Shown: positions 1 to 9,725, counted from the first letter of the stretch. The stretch: DNA of 64,000 nucleotides from Pseudomonas sp. HOU2 (GCF_040729435.1 NZ_CP160398.1:5065001-5129000); one strand, 5' to 3'. Notes: a model not told the origin generated them from the sequence alone. Translations and numbers: made by a program.

Positions 1-88
1 GAAAGCCAGCGTGTCGTTCCAGGCTCTGACCCAGGTGCGCAACAAGCTGGTTCAGGCTTATCAAGACATCATGCAGATGCCGGTTTAA
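1..88 (+). CDS. fliE: FliE, flagellar hook-basal body protein (3' end only)
   Basis: Only the last 28 codons are present, ending at TAA 86-88. The tail reads FQALTQVRNKLVQAYQDI followed by MQMPV, which matches the C-terminal helix of FliE, the small protein joining the MS-ring to the rod. It lies 15 bp before fliF in the same direction, the usual fliEF order. The start and promoter lie outside the window. Confidence 0.93.
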   Translation, partial: KASVSFQALTQVRNKLVQAYQDIMQMPV

Positions 89-103
89 GGACGAGATTGA
101 GTC

Positions 104-1891
104 ATGGCAGAAGCAGTCGCCGATAACGTTCCGGCCAAGGCCACCCCGATAGACGGCAAACCGCCGCTGTTCGGCCTGTCCTTCCTGGAAAACCTCTCCG
201 AGATGACCATGCTGCGTCAGGTGGGCCTGTTGGTCGGCCTGGCTGCGAGCGTGGCGATTGGCTTTGCCGTGGTGCTGTGGTCGCAGCAGCCGGATTACCG
301 TCCGTTGTACGGCAGCCTTGCCGGCATGGACGCCAAGCAGGTCATGGACACCTTGGCCTCCGCCGACATCCCTTACACCGTCGAGCCGAACTCCGGCGCC
401 TTGCTGGTCAAGGCCGACGACCTGTCCCGTGCGCGGATGAAACTCGCGGCCGCTGGTGTCACTCCCAGCGACGGCAACATCGGTTTCGAAATCCTCGACA
501 AGGAACAGGGTCTGGGCACCAGCCAGTTCATGGAAGCGACGCGTTACCGTCGCGGCCTTGAAGGCGAACTGGCGCGCACCATCTCCAGCCTGAACAACGT
601 CAAGGGCGCCCGCGTGCACCTGGCGATTCCGAAGAGCTCGGTGTTCGTGCGTGATGAACGCAAGCCAAGCGCTTCGGTGCTGGTCGAGTTGTACTCCGGG
701 CGTTCGCTGGAGCCGGGTCAGGTGGTGGCGATCATCAACCTGGTGGCGACCTCCGTGCCTGAATTGAGCAAATCGCAGATCACCGTCGTCGATCAGAAGG
801 GCAACCTGCTTTCCGATCAGGCGGAAAACTCCGAAATGACCATGGCCGGCAAGCAGTTCGATTACAGCCGCCGCATGGAGAGCATGCTCACCCAGCGCGT
901 GCACAATATTCTGCAACCGGTACTGGGCAACGATCGGTACAAGGCTGAAGTCTCGGCCGACATTGATTTCAGTGCCGTCGAATCCACCGCCGAGCAGTTC
1001 AACCCGGACCAACCGGCGTTGCGCAGCGAGCAGTCGGTCAACGAACAACGCACCGCCAGCAATGGCCCGCAAGGTGTGCCGGGTGCGCTGAGCAACCAGC
1101 CGCCGGCGCCGGCTTCGGCCCCGCAAACCACCGGTGGTGCGCAAGCTTCTACCGGCATGATTCAGCCCGGTCAGCCACTGGTCGATGCCAACGGTCAGCA
1201 GATCATGGACCCGGCCACCGGCCAGCCGATGCTCGCGCCGTATCCGGCCGACAAGCGTCAACAATCCACCAAGAACTTCGAGCTCGACCGTTCCATCAGC
1301 CACACCAAACAGCAGCAGGGTCGCCTGAATCGTCTGTCGGTGTCGGTGGTGGTCGACGATCAGGTCAAGGTTAATGCGGCCAACGGTGAAACCACCCGCG
1401 CGCCGTGGAGCGCCGACGAATTGGCGCGCTTCACCCGTCTGGTGCAGGACGCGGTCGGCTTCGATGCCAGCCGTGGCGACAGCGTCAGTGTGATCAACAT
1501 GCCATTCTCCGCCGAGCGCGGTGAAGTGGTCGCCGATATTCCGTTCTACTCCCAGCCATGGTTCTGGGACATCGTCAAACAAGTGCTGGGTGTGCTGTTC
1601 ATCCTGGTGCTGGTGTTTGGTGTGCTGCGTCCGGTGTTGAACAACATCACCGGCGGCGGCAAAGGCAAGGAGCTGGCCGGTCTGGGCAGCGACGTGGAAC
1701 TCGGTGGCATGGGCGGCCTGGACGGCGACCTGGCCAACGACCGCGTGAGCCTCGGTGGTCCGCAGAGCATTCTGTTGCCTAGCCCGAGCGAGGGTTACGA
1801 CGCACAACTGAATGCAATCAAGAGTTTGGTGGCCGAGGATCCGGGTCGCGTGGCTCAGGTCGTGAAAGAGTGGATTAACGCAGATGAGTGA
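104..1891 (+). CDS. fliF: FliF, flagellar MS-ring protein
   Basis: This 595-residue protein forms the MS-ring in the inner membrane, the platform for the rotor and export gate. One membrane segment is at about residues 40-59 and a second at about 487-510. Between them lie the ring-building domains and a Gln/Pro/Ala-rich linker (about 325-400). The cytoplasmic tail after the second segment (ending VKEWINADE) is the FliG-binding end. Length is normal for Pseudomonas FliF. The ATG follows a GGA-containing ribosome site. Its last 8 bases overlap fliG, so the two are probably translationally coupled. Confidence 0.98.
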   Translation: MAEAVADNVPAKATPIDGKPPLFGLSFLENLSEMTMLRQVGLLVGLAASVAIGFAVVLWSQQPDYRPLYGSLAGMDAKQVMDTLASADIPYTVEPNSGALLVKADDLSRARMKLAAAGVTPSDGNIGFEILDKEQGLGTSQFMEATRYRRGLEGELARTISSLNNVKGARVHLAIPKSSVFVRDERKPSASVLVELYSGRSLEPGQVVAIINLVATSVPELSKSQITVVDQKGNLLSDQAENSEMTMAGKQFDYSRRMESMLTQRVHNILQPVLGNDRYKAEVSADIDFSAVESTAEQFNPDQPALRSEQSVNEQRTASNGPQGVPGALSNQPPAPASAPQTTGGAQASTGMIQPGQPLVDANGQQIMDPATGQPMLAPYPADKRQQSTKNFELDRSISHTKQQQGRLNRLSVSVVVDDQVKVNAANGETTRAPWSADELARFTRLVQDAVGFDASRGDSVSVINMPFSAERGEVVADIPFYSQPWFWDIVKQVLGVLFILVLVFGVLRPVLNNITGGGKGKELAGLGSDVELGGMGGLDGDLANDRVSLGGPQSILLPSPSEGYDAQLNAIKSLVAEDPGRVAQVVKEWINADE

Positions 1892-2903
1892 TAACCGAGC
1901 CGCAACCGTCAAACTGAACAAGGTCGACAAAGCCGCGATTCTGCTGCTGTCCCTGGGTTCGACCGATGCCGCGCAAGTGCTGCGCCATATGGGCCCGAAA
2001 GAGGTTCAGCGTGTGGGTGTGGCCATGGCCCAGATGGGCAACGTCCATCGCGAGCAGGTCGAGCAGGTCATGAGCGAGTTCGTCGACATCGTCGGCGACC
2101 AGACCAGCCTTGGCGTCGGCTCCGACGACTACGTGCGCAAAATGCTCACCCAGGCGCTGGGTGAAGACAAGGCCAACGGCCTGATCGACCGCATCCTGCT
2201 CGGTGGCAACACCAGCGGCCTCGACAGCCTGAAGTGGATGGAACCGCGCGCGGTTGCCGACGTGATCCGTTACGAACACCCGCAGATTCAAGCGATCGTG
2301 GTGGCATACCTCGACCCGGATCAGGCCGGTGAAGTGCTCGGCAACTTCGACCACAAGGTGCGTCTGGACATCATCCTGCGCGTCTCGTCGTTGAACACCG
2401 TGCAACCGGCTGCGTTGAAAGAGCTGAACCAGATTCTCGAGAAGCAGTTCTCCGGCAACTCGAATGCCTCGCGCACCACCTTGGGCGGCATCAAGCGTGC
2501 GGCGGACATCATGAACTTCCTCGACAGCTCGATCGAAGGCCAGCTCATGGACTCGATCCGCGAAGTCGACGAAGACCTGTCCGGTCAGATCGAAGACCTC
2601 ATGTTCGTGTTCAACAACCTGGCCGATGTCGACGACCGTGGCATTCAGGCGCTGTTGCGCGAAGTCTCTTCCGACGTGCTGGTGCTGGCCCTCAAGGGTT
2701 CGGACGAAGGCGTCAAGGAGAAGATCTTCAAGAACATGTCCAAGCGTGCCGCCGAACTGTTGCGCGACGACCTCGAAGCCAAAGGCCCGGTGCGCGTCAG
2801 CGACGTGGAAACCGCGCAGAAGGAAATCCTCACCATTGCCCGTCGCATGGCCGAGGCCGGCGAGATCGTGCTCGGTGGCAAGGGCGGCGAGGAAATGATC
2901 TAA
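1884..2903 (+). CDS. fliG: FliG, flagellar motor switch protein
   Basis: FliG (339 residues) is the C-ring protein that contacts the stator and generates torque. The N-terminal region binds FliF. The middle region carries the family EHPQ motif (in YEHPQIQAIVVAYLDP, about 130-145). The C-terminal third has the charged helix region around DDLEAKGPVRVSDVE that faces the stator. The ATG overlaps the fliF stop by 8 bases, as in many fliFG pairs. Nothing unusual was seen. Confidence 0.98.
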   Translation: MSDNRAATVKLNKVDKAAILLLSLGSTDAAQVLRHMGPKEVQRVGVAMAQMGNVHREQVEQVMSEFVDIVGDQTSLGVGSDDYVRKMLTQALGEDKANGLIDRILLGGNTSGLDSLKWMEPRAVADVIRYEHPQIQAIVVAYLDPDQAGEVLGNFDHKVRLDIILRVSSLNTVQPAALKELNQILEKQFSGNSNASRTTLGGIKRAADIMNFLDSSIEGQLMDSIREVDEDLSGQIEDLMFVFNNLADVDDRGIQALLREVSSDVLVLALKGSDEGVKEKIFKNMSKRAAELLRDDLEAKGPVRVSDVETAQKEILTIARRMAEAGEIVLGGKGGEEMI

Positions 2904-2907
2904 GCCC

Positions 2908-3714
2908 ATGGACAAGCATGACGAGTCAGTGACGGATCTGATCCGCGCCCGCGATGTCCGTGGTTTCGAATCCTGGGCGCTGCCCAGCTTCGATCCGCCG
3001 AAACCGGAACCCGAGCCGGAACCGGAGCCCGAACCGCCGGAAATGGAAGAAGTGCCGCTGGAAGAAGTCCAGCCACTGACTCTGGAAGAACTCGAAAGCA
3101 TCCGTCAGGAGGCTTACAACGAGGGCTTCGGCATCGGCGAGAAAGAAGGGTTTCACAGCGCCACGCTGAAGGTGCGTCAGGAAGCCGAAGTGGCGCTGGC
3201 GGCGAAACTCGCCAGCCTCGAGCAACTGATGACCCACCTGTTCGAGCCGATTGCCGAGCAAGACACGCAGATCGAAAAGTCGCTGGTCGACCTCGTGCAA
3301 CACATCACCAGACAGGTAATTAAGCGCGAACTGGCGATCGACTCCAGTCAGATCGAACACGTCATGCGCGACGCGCTCAAGCTGTTGCCGTTGGGCGTGG
3401 ACAACGTGCGTCTGTACGTCAATCCGCAGGACTTCGAGCAGGCCAAGGCCTTGCGCGAGCGTCACGAAGAAACCTGGCGCATCGTCGAAGACGACACGTT
3501 GCTGCCGGGCGGTTGCCGGGTTGAAACCGAGCACAGCCGCATCGACGCCAGCATCGAGACCCGCGTGACCCAGGTCATGGCCAAACTGTTCGACCAGTTG
3601 CATGAACAGGCCCTGCACCCGGCGGCGCCCGATCTGAGCCTGGACATTCCTGAAGAAAGCCAAGCGGCGGCTGCGCCTGAAGAGCCGCTCGCGGACACCC
3701 CCGATGCGCCTTGA
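2908..3714 (+). CDS. fliH: FliH, flagellar export ATPase regulator
   Basis: FliH (268 residues) is the stator-like protein that binds and restrains the export ATPase FliI and docks it at the C-ring. Residues 31-44 form a Pro-Glu repeat ([14 protein letters not shown]), followed by acidic and coiled-coil sequence with glycine-rich helix-helix spacing ([10 protein letters not shown]), typical of FliH. The C-terminal domain (about 110-240) is the FliI-binding part. It starts 4 bp after fliG and its stop overlaps the fliI start by 11 bases. The acidic Pro/Ala tail after about 240 looks disordered. Confidence 0.95.
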   Translation: MDKHDESVTDLIRARDVRGFESWALPSFDPPKPEPEPEPEPEPPEMEEVPLEEVQPLTLEELESIRQEAYNEGFGIGEKEGFHSATLKVRQEAEVALAAKLASLEQLMTHLFEPIAEQDTQIEKSLVDLVQHITRQVIKRELAIDSSQIEHVMRDALKLLPLGVDNVRLYVNPQDFEQAKALRERHEETWRIVEDDTLLPGGCRVETEHSRIDASIETRVTQVMAKLFDQLHEQALHPAAPDLSLDIPEESQAAAAPEEPLADTPDAP

Positions 3715-5062
3715 ACGCACCAGTTTCGCCAAGCGCCTCAGCACCTATGCCGACGCCACTGAAATCGCCGGCGCGCCGATTCTCGAAGGCCGCCTGCTGC
3801 GCATGGTCGGCCTCACCCTTGAAGCCGAAGGCCTGCGCGCCGCCATGGGCACCCGCTGCCTGGTGATCAATGACGACAGCTATCACCCGTCTCAGGTGGA
3901 AGCGGAAGTCATGGGTTTTTCCGGCAGCAAAGTCTTTCTGATGCCGGTCGGCAGCGTCGCCGGTATCGCCCCGGGCGCCCGTGTGGTGCCGCTGGCCGAA
4001 ACCGGTCGCTTGCCAATGGGCATGAGCATGCTCGGTCGCGTACTCGATGGCGCCGGACGCGCGCTGGACGGCAAGGGCGGGATGAAGGCTGAAGACTGGG
4101 TGCCAATGGACGGCCCGACCATCAACCCGCTGAACCGCGACCCGATCCACGAACCGCTGGACGTCGGCATCCGTTGCATCAACGGTTTGCTGACGGTCGG
4201 GCGTGGTCAGCGTCTGGGTCTGTTCGCCGGTACCGGTGTCGGTAAATCGGTGCTGCTGGGCATGATGACCCGCTTCACCGAGGCCGACATTATCGTCGTC
4301 GGTCTGATCGGTGAGCGGGGTCGAGAAGTTAAGGAGTTCATCGAGCACATCCTCGGTGAAGAAGGCCTCAAGCGTTCCGTGGTCGTCGCCTCGCCGGCGG
4401 ACGATGCGCCGCTGATGCGTCTGCGCGCGGCGATGTACTGCACGCGGATCGCCGAGTATTTCCGCGACAAGGGCAAGAACGTCCTGTTGCTGATGGATTC
4501 GCTGACCCGTTTCGCCCAGGCCCAGCGGGAAATCGCCTTGGCTATCGGTGAGCCGCCAGCGACCAAGGGTTATCCGCCCTCGGTGTTCGCCAAACTGCCG
4601 AAACTGGTGGAGCGCGCCGGTAATGCGGAGAAGGGCGGGGGTTCGATCACCGCGTTCTACACCGTGTTGTCCGAAGGCGATGACCAGCAGGACCCGATTG
4701 CCGACTCGGCGCGGGGCGTGCTCGACGGCCACATCGTGTTGTCCCGGCGTCTGGCCGAGGAAGGTCACTACCCGGCCATCGACATCGAAGCGTCGATCAG
4801 CCGGGTGATGCCGGCCGTGGTCTCGGCGGAACACATGCAGCGCGCGCAGTACTTCAAGCAGCTGTGGTCGCGCTATCAGCAGAGCCGCGACCTGATCAGC
4901 GTCGGCGCTTACGTCGCCGGTGGCGACCGCGAGACCGATCTGGCGATCTCGCTGCAACCGCAACTGACCCGCTACCAGCGCCAGGGGCTGAACGACAAGA
5001 TCAACATGGGCGAGAGCCAGGCTTACCTCGAAACCCTGTTCGCGCCTGCGGCGGGCGGGTAA
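3704..5062 (+). CDS. fliI: FliI, flagellum-specific export ATPase
   Basis: FliI (452 residues) is the hexameric ATPase of the flagellar type III export apparatus, related to F1-ATPase beta. The Walker A loop is [11 protein letters not shown] at about 171-181. Walker B is [17 protein letters not shown] at about 260-276, followed by the family signature [18 protein letters not shown]. The ATG at 3704 overlaps the end of fliH. The next in-frame ATG would remove conserved N-terminal sequence. Confidence 0.98.
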   Translation: MRLERTSFAKRLSTYADATEIAGAPILEGRLLRMVGLTLEAEGLRAAMGTRCLVINDDSYHPSQVEAEVMGFSGSKVFLMPVGSVAGIAPGARVVPLAETGRLPMGMSMLGRVLDGAGRALDGKGGMKAEDWVPMDGPTINPLNRDPIHEPLDVGIRCINGLLTVGRGQRLGLFAGTGVGKSVLLGMMTRFTEADIIVVGLIGERGREVKEFIEHILGEEGLKRSVVVASPADDAPLMRLRAAMYCTRIAEYFRDKGKNVLLLMDSLTRFAQAQREIALAIGEPPATKGYPPSVFAKLPKLVERAGNAEKGGGSITAFYTVLSEGDDQQDPIADSARGVLDGHIVLSRRLAEEGHYPAIDIEASISRVMPAVVSAEHMQRAQYFKQLWSRYQQSRDLISVGAYVAGGDRETDLAISLQPQLTRYQRQGLNDKINMGESQAYLETLFAPAAGG

Positions 5063-5068
5063 CCGGCC

Positions 5069-5518
5069 ATGGCCGTGAGCCGAGCTGCGCGTCTGGCACC
5101 GGTGGTGGAAATGGCCGAACAGGCCGAGAAAACCGCCGTGCAGCGCCTGGGTTATTTTCAGGGCCAGGTCAAAGTCGCTGAAAGCAAACTCGCCGACCTC
5201 GACGCCTTTCGTCTGGATTATCAGGAACAGTGGATCGTGCGCGGCAGCGACGGGGTTTCCGGGCAATGGCTGCTGGGGTATCACGGCTTTCTGGCGCAAC
5301 TGGACACCGCGATCGACCAGCAGCGGCAAAGCCTGGTCTGGCACCAGAACAACCTGATCAAGGCGCGCGACGCCTGGCAGCAAGCATTCGCCAAGGTCGA
5401 AGGTTTGCGCAAACTGGTACAGCGCTACCGCGAAGAGGCGCAACGCCTCGAAGACAAGCGCGAGCAGAAGCTGCTGGACGAGTTGTCGCAGCGCTTGCCG
5501 CGCCACGATCCTTTTTAA
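5069..5518 (+). CDS. fliJ: FliJ, flagellar export chaperone-escort protein
   Basis: FliJ (149 residues) is an all-helical coiled-coil protein that sits inside the FliI ring and cycles export chaperones. The sequence is rich in Lys, Glu, Gln and Leu heptads and lacks other domains. It begins 6 bp after fliI, the normal position. Identification rests on length, coiled-coil composition and operon position. A REP palindrome follows immediately and may end part of the transcripts. Confidence 0.93.
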   Translation: MAVSRAARLAPVVEMAEQAEKTAVQRLGYFQGQVKVAESKLADLDAFRLDYQEQWIVRGSDGVSGQWLLGYHGFLAQLDTAIDQQRQSLVWHQNNLIKARDAWQQAFAKVEGLRKLVQRYREEAQRLEDKREQKLLDELSQRLPRHDPF

Positions 5519-5522
5519 ACCA

Positions 5523-5595
5523 GATCAAAAGATCGCAGCCTTCGGCAGCTCCTACACCGATCCTGCAGGAGCTGCGGCACGCTGCGATCTTTTGA
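5523..5595. repeat. REP-type palindrome (class with GCAGCTCC / GATCTTTT arms)
   Basis: Inverted arms, GATCAAAAGATCGCAGCC on the left and GCTGCGATCTTTTGA on the right, enclose CGGCAGCTCCTACA and GCAGGAGCTGCGG. The same class recurs at 30296, 32330 and 47699. It lies between fliJ and the STAS gene and could form a hairpin in the transcript. Confidence 0.85.
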
Positions 5596-5673
5596 CTTTG
5601 CTCTGCACCTTGCCCCAACCCTGTCCAGGTGCTAAACCTTGTACACGTTCGTCAATGACAAGGAAGCCAGTCA

Positions 5674-5979
5674 ATGTCAGTCGTTACAGAAGTCTCTCCG
5701 GATGGTCAAAAACTGACGATTTCGGTCAGGGGGCGGTTCGATTTTGGGCGCCATCAGGAATTTCGCGAGTCCTATGAGCGGCTTAACAGAAAACCTGACT
5801 CCATCGTGGTTGATCTGAAAGATGCCACCTACCTCGACAGCTCCGCGCTGGGCATGCTGCTCCTGCTGCGCGATCACGCCGGCGGCGACGACTCGGACGT
5901 GCGCGTGATCAACAGCAACTCCGACGTGCGCAAGATCCTCGCCATCTCCAACTTCGACAAACTGTTCGACATCAGTTGA
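5674..5979 (+). CDS. hsbA: HsbA-like STAS-domain anti-sigma factor antagonist
   Basis: This 101-residue protein is a single STAS domain. The switch site is DATYLDSSALGML, putting the phosphorylatable serine at Ser56/Ser57. HsbA of P. aeruginosa is phosphorylated and dephosphorylated by HsbR and, depending on state, binds the anti-sigma factor FlgM or a diguanylate cyclase, linking motility to biofilm growth. The next two genes encode the HsbR- and HptB-like partners, which supports the call. The ATG at 5674 is preceded by AAGGAAG. In P. aeruginosa this module is not between fliJ and fliK. Confidence 0.88.
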   Translation: MSVVTEVSPDGQKLTISVRGRFDFGRHQEFRESYERLNRKPDSIVVDLKDATYLDSSALGMLLLLRDHAGGDDSDVRVINSNSDVRKILAISNFDKLFDIS

Positions 5980-5984
5980 CGGCC

Positions 5985-7688
5985 ATGCAGGCGCAAGAGC
6001 CGCTGACCATCCTGATCGCCGAAGACAGCGCCGCCGACCGTCTGCTGCTGTCGACCATCGTCCGCCGTCAGGGCCATGAAGTGCTGACCGCCGCCAATGG
6101 CGCCGAAGCGCTGGAGGTGTTTCGGCGTCAGCCACCGCATCTGGTGCTGATGGACGCGATGATGCCGGTGATGGACGGCTTCGAAGCGGCGCGGCAGATC
6201 AAGGCGCTGGCGGGGGAGACCCTGGTGCCGATCATCTTCCTGACCTCGCTGACCGAAAGCGAAGCCTTGGCCCGTTGTCTGGAGGCGGGTGGCGACGACT
6301 TTCTGGCGAAGCCCTACAACCAGGTGATCCTCGCCGCCAAAATCAAGGCGATGGATCGCTTGCGCCGCTTGCAGGCCACGGTCCTGCAGCAGCGCGACCT
6401 GATCGCCAAGCATCACGATTACCTGCTTAATGAACAGCGCGTGGCCAAAGCCGTTTTCGACAAGGTCGCGCATTCGGGTTGCCTGAGCGCGCCGAATATT
6501 CGCTACCTGCAATCACCCTATGCGCTGTTCAACGGCGATCTGCTGCTGGCGGCCTATACCCCGGCCGGCGACATGCATGTGCTGCTGGGTGATTTCACCG
6601 GTCACGGCTTGCCGGCGGCGGTGGGGGCGATGCCGCTGGCCGAAGTGTTTTACGGCATGACCGCCAAGGGCTACGGTCTGGCGGAAACCCTGCGCGAGAT
6701 GAATGCCAAGCTCAAGCGCATCCTGCCGGTGGACATGTTCTGCTGCGCGACCATGCTTTGCCTGAGCTTTCAGCGCCGCACGGTGGAGGTGTGGAACGGC
6801 GGCATGCCCGACGGTTATCTGCACCGTATCGCCACGGGCGAACGGTTGCCGCTGGCGGCGCGCCATTTGCCGTTGGGGGTGCTCAGCCCGCAAGCGTTTG
6901 ACGATCGCACTGAAGTGCAGGCCATGGCGGTCGGGGATCGCGTGTTCCTGCTGTCAGATGGCGTGATCGACACCACTGACGCCGATGACCGGTTGTTTGG
7001 CGTCGAGCGTCTGCAGCAACTGTTTGCCGCCAATCGTGAGCCGGACAATCTGTTCGCCGAGATCGAGCAGGCCTTGCACGCCTTTCGCGGCGAGCCCCGC
7101 GACGATGTGAGCATGGTCGAGATCAGCCTGCTGGAAGCAACGCAGGTAGTGCCGTCGACGCCGGTATATTCCGACAGTGGCCAATCGTGCCCGCTGGACT
7201 GGTCGGTAAGCTTCGAGTTTCGCGGGGCTACGCTCAAACGTTTCAATCCCTTGCCGTATCTGCTGCAGTTGTTGCAGGAAGTACACGGTTTGCGCACCCA
7301 GGGCGGGGCGATCTACAGCGTGCTCGCCGAGTTGTATTCCAATGCGCTGGAACATGGCGTGCTGGGTCTCGATTCCAGCCTCAAGCGCGATGCCGCCGGG
7401 TTTGCCAGCTATTACCAGCAGCGTAATGCGCGCCTCGAGGCCTTGCAGGACGGTTACGTGCGCGTGCATCTGCAAGTGAAGCCGCAAGGTGCCGGAGGCT
7501 GCCTGGTCATTCGCGTCGAAGACAGCGGCAAGGGTTTTGACGTGGCGAGGGTGATGGAGCGGCCGCTGGACGATGTCCGTTTGTCGGGGCGCGGCGTCAG
7601 TTTGATCCGGCAATTGGGGCATAACGCCAGTTGGTCGGACGAAGGTCGCAGTGCTTGCGTAGAGTTTTTCTGGGAGGTTAAGGCATAA
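5985..7688 (+). CDS. hsbR: HsbR-like response regulator with PP2C phosphatase and kinase-like ATPase domains
   Basis: Three modules are visible. A receiver domain has its acidic pair in LIAEDSAAD and its phosphoacceptor Asp in LVLMDAMMP (Asp57 from this start). A SpoIIE/PP2C phosphatase region lies at about 165-385 (GDFTGHGLPAAVGAMP, LLSDGVIDT). A C-terminal HATPase_c module follows (ELYSNALEHGVLG, VEDSGKGFD). HsbR receives phosphate from HptB and controls the phosphorylation of HsbA. A TTG at 5976 overlapping the hsbA stop is an alternative start adding three residues; neither has a clear ribosome site, so ATG is preferred. Confidence 0.88.
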   Translation: MQAQEPLTILIAEDSAADRLLLSTIVRRQGHEVLTAANGAEALEVFRRQPPHLVLMDAMMPVMDGFEAARQIKALAGETLVPIIFLTSLTESEALARCLEAGGDDFLAKPYNQVILAAKIKAMDRLRRLQATVLQQRDLIAKHHDYLLNEQRVAKAVFDKVAHSGCLSAPNIRYLQSPYALFNGDLLLAAYTPAGDMHVLLGDFTGHGLPAAVGAMPLAEVFYGMTAKGYGLAETLREMNAKLKRILPVDMFCCATMLCLSFQRRTVEVWNGGMPDGYLHRIATGERLPLAARHLPLGVLSPQAFDDRTEVQAMAVGDRVFLLSDGVIDTTDADDRLFGVERLQQLFAANREPDNLFAEIEQALHAFRGEPRDDVSMVEISLLEATQVVPSTPVYSDSGQSCPLDWSVSFEFRGATLKRFNPLPYLLQLLQEVHGLRTQGGAIYSVLAELYSNALEHGVLGLDSSLKRDAAGFASYYQQRNARLEALQDGYVRVHLQVKPQGAGGCLVIRVEDSGKGFDVARVMERPLDDVRLSGRGVSLIRQLGHNASWSDEGRSACVEFFWEVKA

Positions 7689-7718
7689 TCCGCCGATTCT
7701 TGATCAAGGAGTGAACAA

Positions 7719-8066
7719 GTGACTGACCAACATGTGGATCGCGAAGTACTCGATGCGTTGCGCGAAGTGATGGAAGACAGCTATCCGGATTTGCTGGATA
7801 CCTTCCTGACCGATTCTGAAAGTCGCTTGCATCAATTGCAAAAGACCGCCGACGCCAAGGTGTTGGCCGAGGTCGCCCATAGTTTCAAGGGCAGCGCCAG
7901 CAACATGGGCGCCGTGCGACTGGCGACGCTCTGTCAGGAGCTGGAGGCGGATGCCAAAGGCAAAAGCCCTGCGGAAATCGTCAAACTGGTGGCCGATATC
8001 AGCAGCGAATTCGCCGATGTCCGCCCGATCTACGAAGACGAACGCCAGCACGCCCTGACGCATTGA
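7719..8066 (+). CDS. hptB: HptB-like histidine phosphotransfer protein
   Basis: This is a stand-alone Hpt domain of 115 residues. The phosphorylated histidine is His54 in EVAHSFKGSASNMGA, the standard Hpt motif. HptB relays phosphate from hybrid sensor kinases (such as RetS-type and PA1611-type) to HsbR. The GTG start at 7719 follows AAGGAGTGAACAA, a strong ribosome site. It sits 30 bp after hsbR and about 40 bp before the sigma-54-like element of fliK. Confidence 0.9.
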   Translation: MTDQHVDREVLDALREVMEDSYPDLLDTFLTDSESRLHQLQKTADAKVLAEVAHSFKGSASNMGAVRLATLCQELEADAKGKSPAEIVKLVADISSEFADVRPIYEDERQHALTH

Positions 8067-8106
8067 ATCCTGCCGTCCGACGCTTTTCGCAAGCGCCGGA
8101 CAAAAC

Positions 8107-8122
8107 TGGCCCGACACTTGCA
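8107..8122 (+). promoter_or_regulatory. Sigma-54-type promoter candidate upstream of fliK
   Basis: TGGCCCGACACTTGCA matches the -24/-12 consensus TGGCAYRN4TTGCW with one mismatch (C for A at the fifth base) and the required GG-N10-GC spacing. It lies 51 bp before fliK. Flagellar class II/III genes of Pseudomonas use RpoN with FleQ or FleR, so this position makes sense. Confidence 0.6.
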
Positions 8123-8172
8123 ATAATCCCCGTCAACTGTACCTACGATCCCAGTGCAGCGGAGACCGTGTC

Positions 8173-9567
8173 ATGCCTGCGACCCCCAATGTTCTTCTTC
8201 AATCTGCCGCCCAGGCCAAGGCGCAAGCTGCCGCCGCGAAAGCGCCGGTCATAGCCGCAGACACCGGGGATAAGGCCTCAAGCTTCGCTCAGGTGTACGC
8301 TGATCAAGGCCCGAAGAAGCCCCTTGCGAGCGCTGACAATTCGGTGAAGCCGGCGCGCGACAAGGTGGCCGACAACAGCGACAAGAAGGATTTCAGCAAG
8401 GATAAATCTGCCGCCACGCAACAGACCGTTGCCGATAGCGGCAACGCCTTGCCTGCCGACAAGACTGCACTGACAACCTCCGATGATCAGGCAGCCGCTG
8501 ACAAGGCCGCCGCCGATGCTGCCGCGGACAGCGCGCAGACGCCAGTGGCGGACACCCCTCCGGTGGATCCGGCACTGGATCCGGCACTGGCGCAAACCGT
8601 GCAACCGCTGGTGACCGCGCCAGTGGTGGCAGCGCCAGTCGCTGCAACACCGGAGCCGGCCAAGGCTGAAACACCGGTCGTGGCCGCAACCGTCGCGCCA
8701 GCCGTGGTCAAAGATCCGGCGGCATCGACCGACAGCGCTTTCGACCCGGCGACCGATCCGCTTGACTCGCTGCCGGCGGTGCGCATGGCGATGGAGCAGG
8801 GCGGACACATTTCCGCCAGCAGCCAGACACAAGCCAAAGCTACGCCGGCCCAGATCCAGGCCGACGGTGAATTGACTGCGGCGCAGAATTTCGCCGCCGG
8901 CATGGCCAGCATGCTCGACGTGCAGGCCGACAAGGACAGCACCAGTCAGAATGGCGAAAAGGCCTTCAGCGGGTTGATCGACGATGGCCTGAAAGATCTG
9001 AAGGCTGCTACCAGCGACACCCGGGTCGATGATTTCGCCAACCGTCTGGCAGCGCTGACGCAGGCGGCCACCCCGAAAACCGCGAACGCGGTGCCGGTGA
9101 ACCAACCGATCGCCATGCATCAGAGCGGCTGGACCGAAGAAATCGTCAACCGCGTCATGTACCTGTCCAGCGCCAACCTGAAGGCGGCGGATATTCAATT
9201 GCAGCCGGCAGAACTCGGGCGTCTGGATATCCGGGTGAACATGGTGCCGGACCAGCAGACCCAGGTGACCTTCATGAGCGCGCATCCAAGCGTGCGTGAA
9301 GCCCTAGATGGTCAGATGCATCGCTTGCGTGACATGTTCACCCAGCAGGGCATGGGCCAGGTCGACGTCAATGTCTCCGATCAGAGCCGTGGCTGGCAGG
9401 GTCAGCAGGGTCAGGAACAGGCGCAGCAGGGCCAGAGCGGCCGCACCAGCGCCGTTGGTGGACGCCTGGATTCGGTGGAGGAAGAGCTGACGCCAGCGGC
9501 AGTGGCGGAAGCTGCTGCGCAAACCACCAGTGTCATTGGCAGCAGCGCCGTCGACTATTACGCCTGA
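8173..9567 (+). CDS. fliK: FliK, flagellar hook-length control protein
   Basis: FliK (464 residues) is the secreted ruler that ends hook export and switches FlhB specificity. The first ~300 residues are Ala/Pro/Lys-rich and of low complexity, typical of the FliK ruler part. The conserved C-terminal domain (about 325-425) contains ADIQLQPAELGRLDIRVNM, the Flg_hook signature. The extreme C-terminus is Gln/Gly-rich. The ATG at 8173 is the only start compatible with the preceding promoter-like element. A second, shorter FliK-like protein is encoded at 32748-34328. Confidence 0.93.
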   Translation: MPATPNVLLQSAAQAKAQAAAAKAPVIAADTGDKASSFAQVYADQGPKKPLASADNSVKPARDKVADNSDKKDFSKDKSAATQQTVADSGNALPADKTALTTSDDQAAADKAAADAAADSAQTPVADTPPVDPALDPALAQTVQPLVTAPVVAAPVAATPEPAKAETPVVAATVAPAVVKDPAASTDSAFDPATDPLDSLPAVRMAMEQGGHISASSQTQAKATPAQIQADGELTAAQNFAAGMASMLDVQADKDSTSQNGEKAFSGLIDDGLKDLKAATSDTRVDDFANRLAALTQAATPKTANAVPVNQPIAMHQSGWTEEIVNRVMYLSSANLKAADIQLQPAELGRLDIRVNMVPDQQTQVTFMSAHPSVREALDGQMHRLRDMFTQQGMGQVDVNVSDQSRGWQGQQGQEQAQQGQSGRTSAVGGRLDSVEEELTPAAVAEAAAQTTSVIGSSAVDYYA

Positions 9568-9586
9568 TTCAAAGTATCCCCAAAAA

Positions 9587-9679
9587 CCTGTGGGAGCTGG
9601 CTTGCCAGCGATGGCGGCGGCACATTCAAAACCAATGTGTCAGACAAATCGCTATCGCTGGCAAGCCAGCTCCCACAGG
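9587..9679. repeat. REP-type palindrome pair (AGCTGGCTTGCCAGCGAT class)
   Basis: CCTGTGGGAGCTGGCTTGCC and the rest of that arm are followed after about 45 bp by its inverted copy (GCAAGCCAGCTCCCACAGG). The same element flanks the RAYT gene near 57.4 kb. It separates fliK from the fliL promoter element. Confidence 0.85.
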
Positions 9680-9725
9680 GCTTGCATCGATTCATACTCC
9701 CACTCCTCCAAAGCTCCGACACTTC

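Noticed and set aside
3575..5506. A 643-codon open frame on the minus strand opposite fliI/fliJ
   Set aside because: Runs through three real genes in antisense with Gln/His/Arg-rich nonsense composition. The plus-strand genes have unmistakable motifs.
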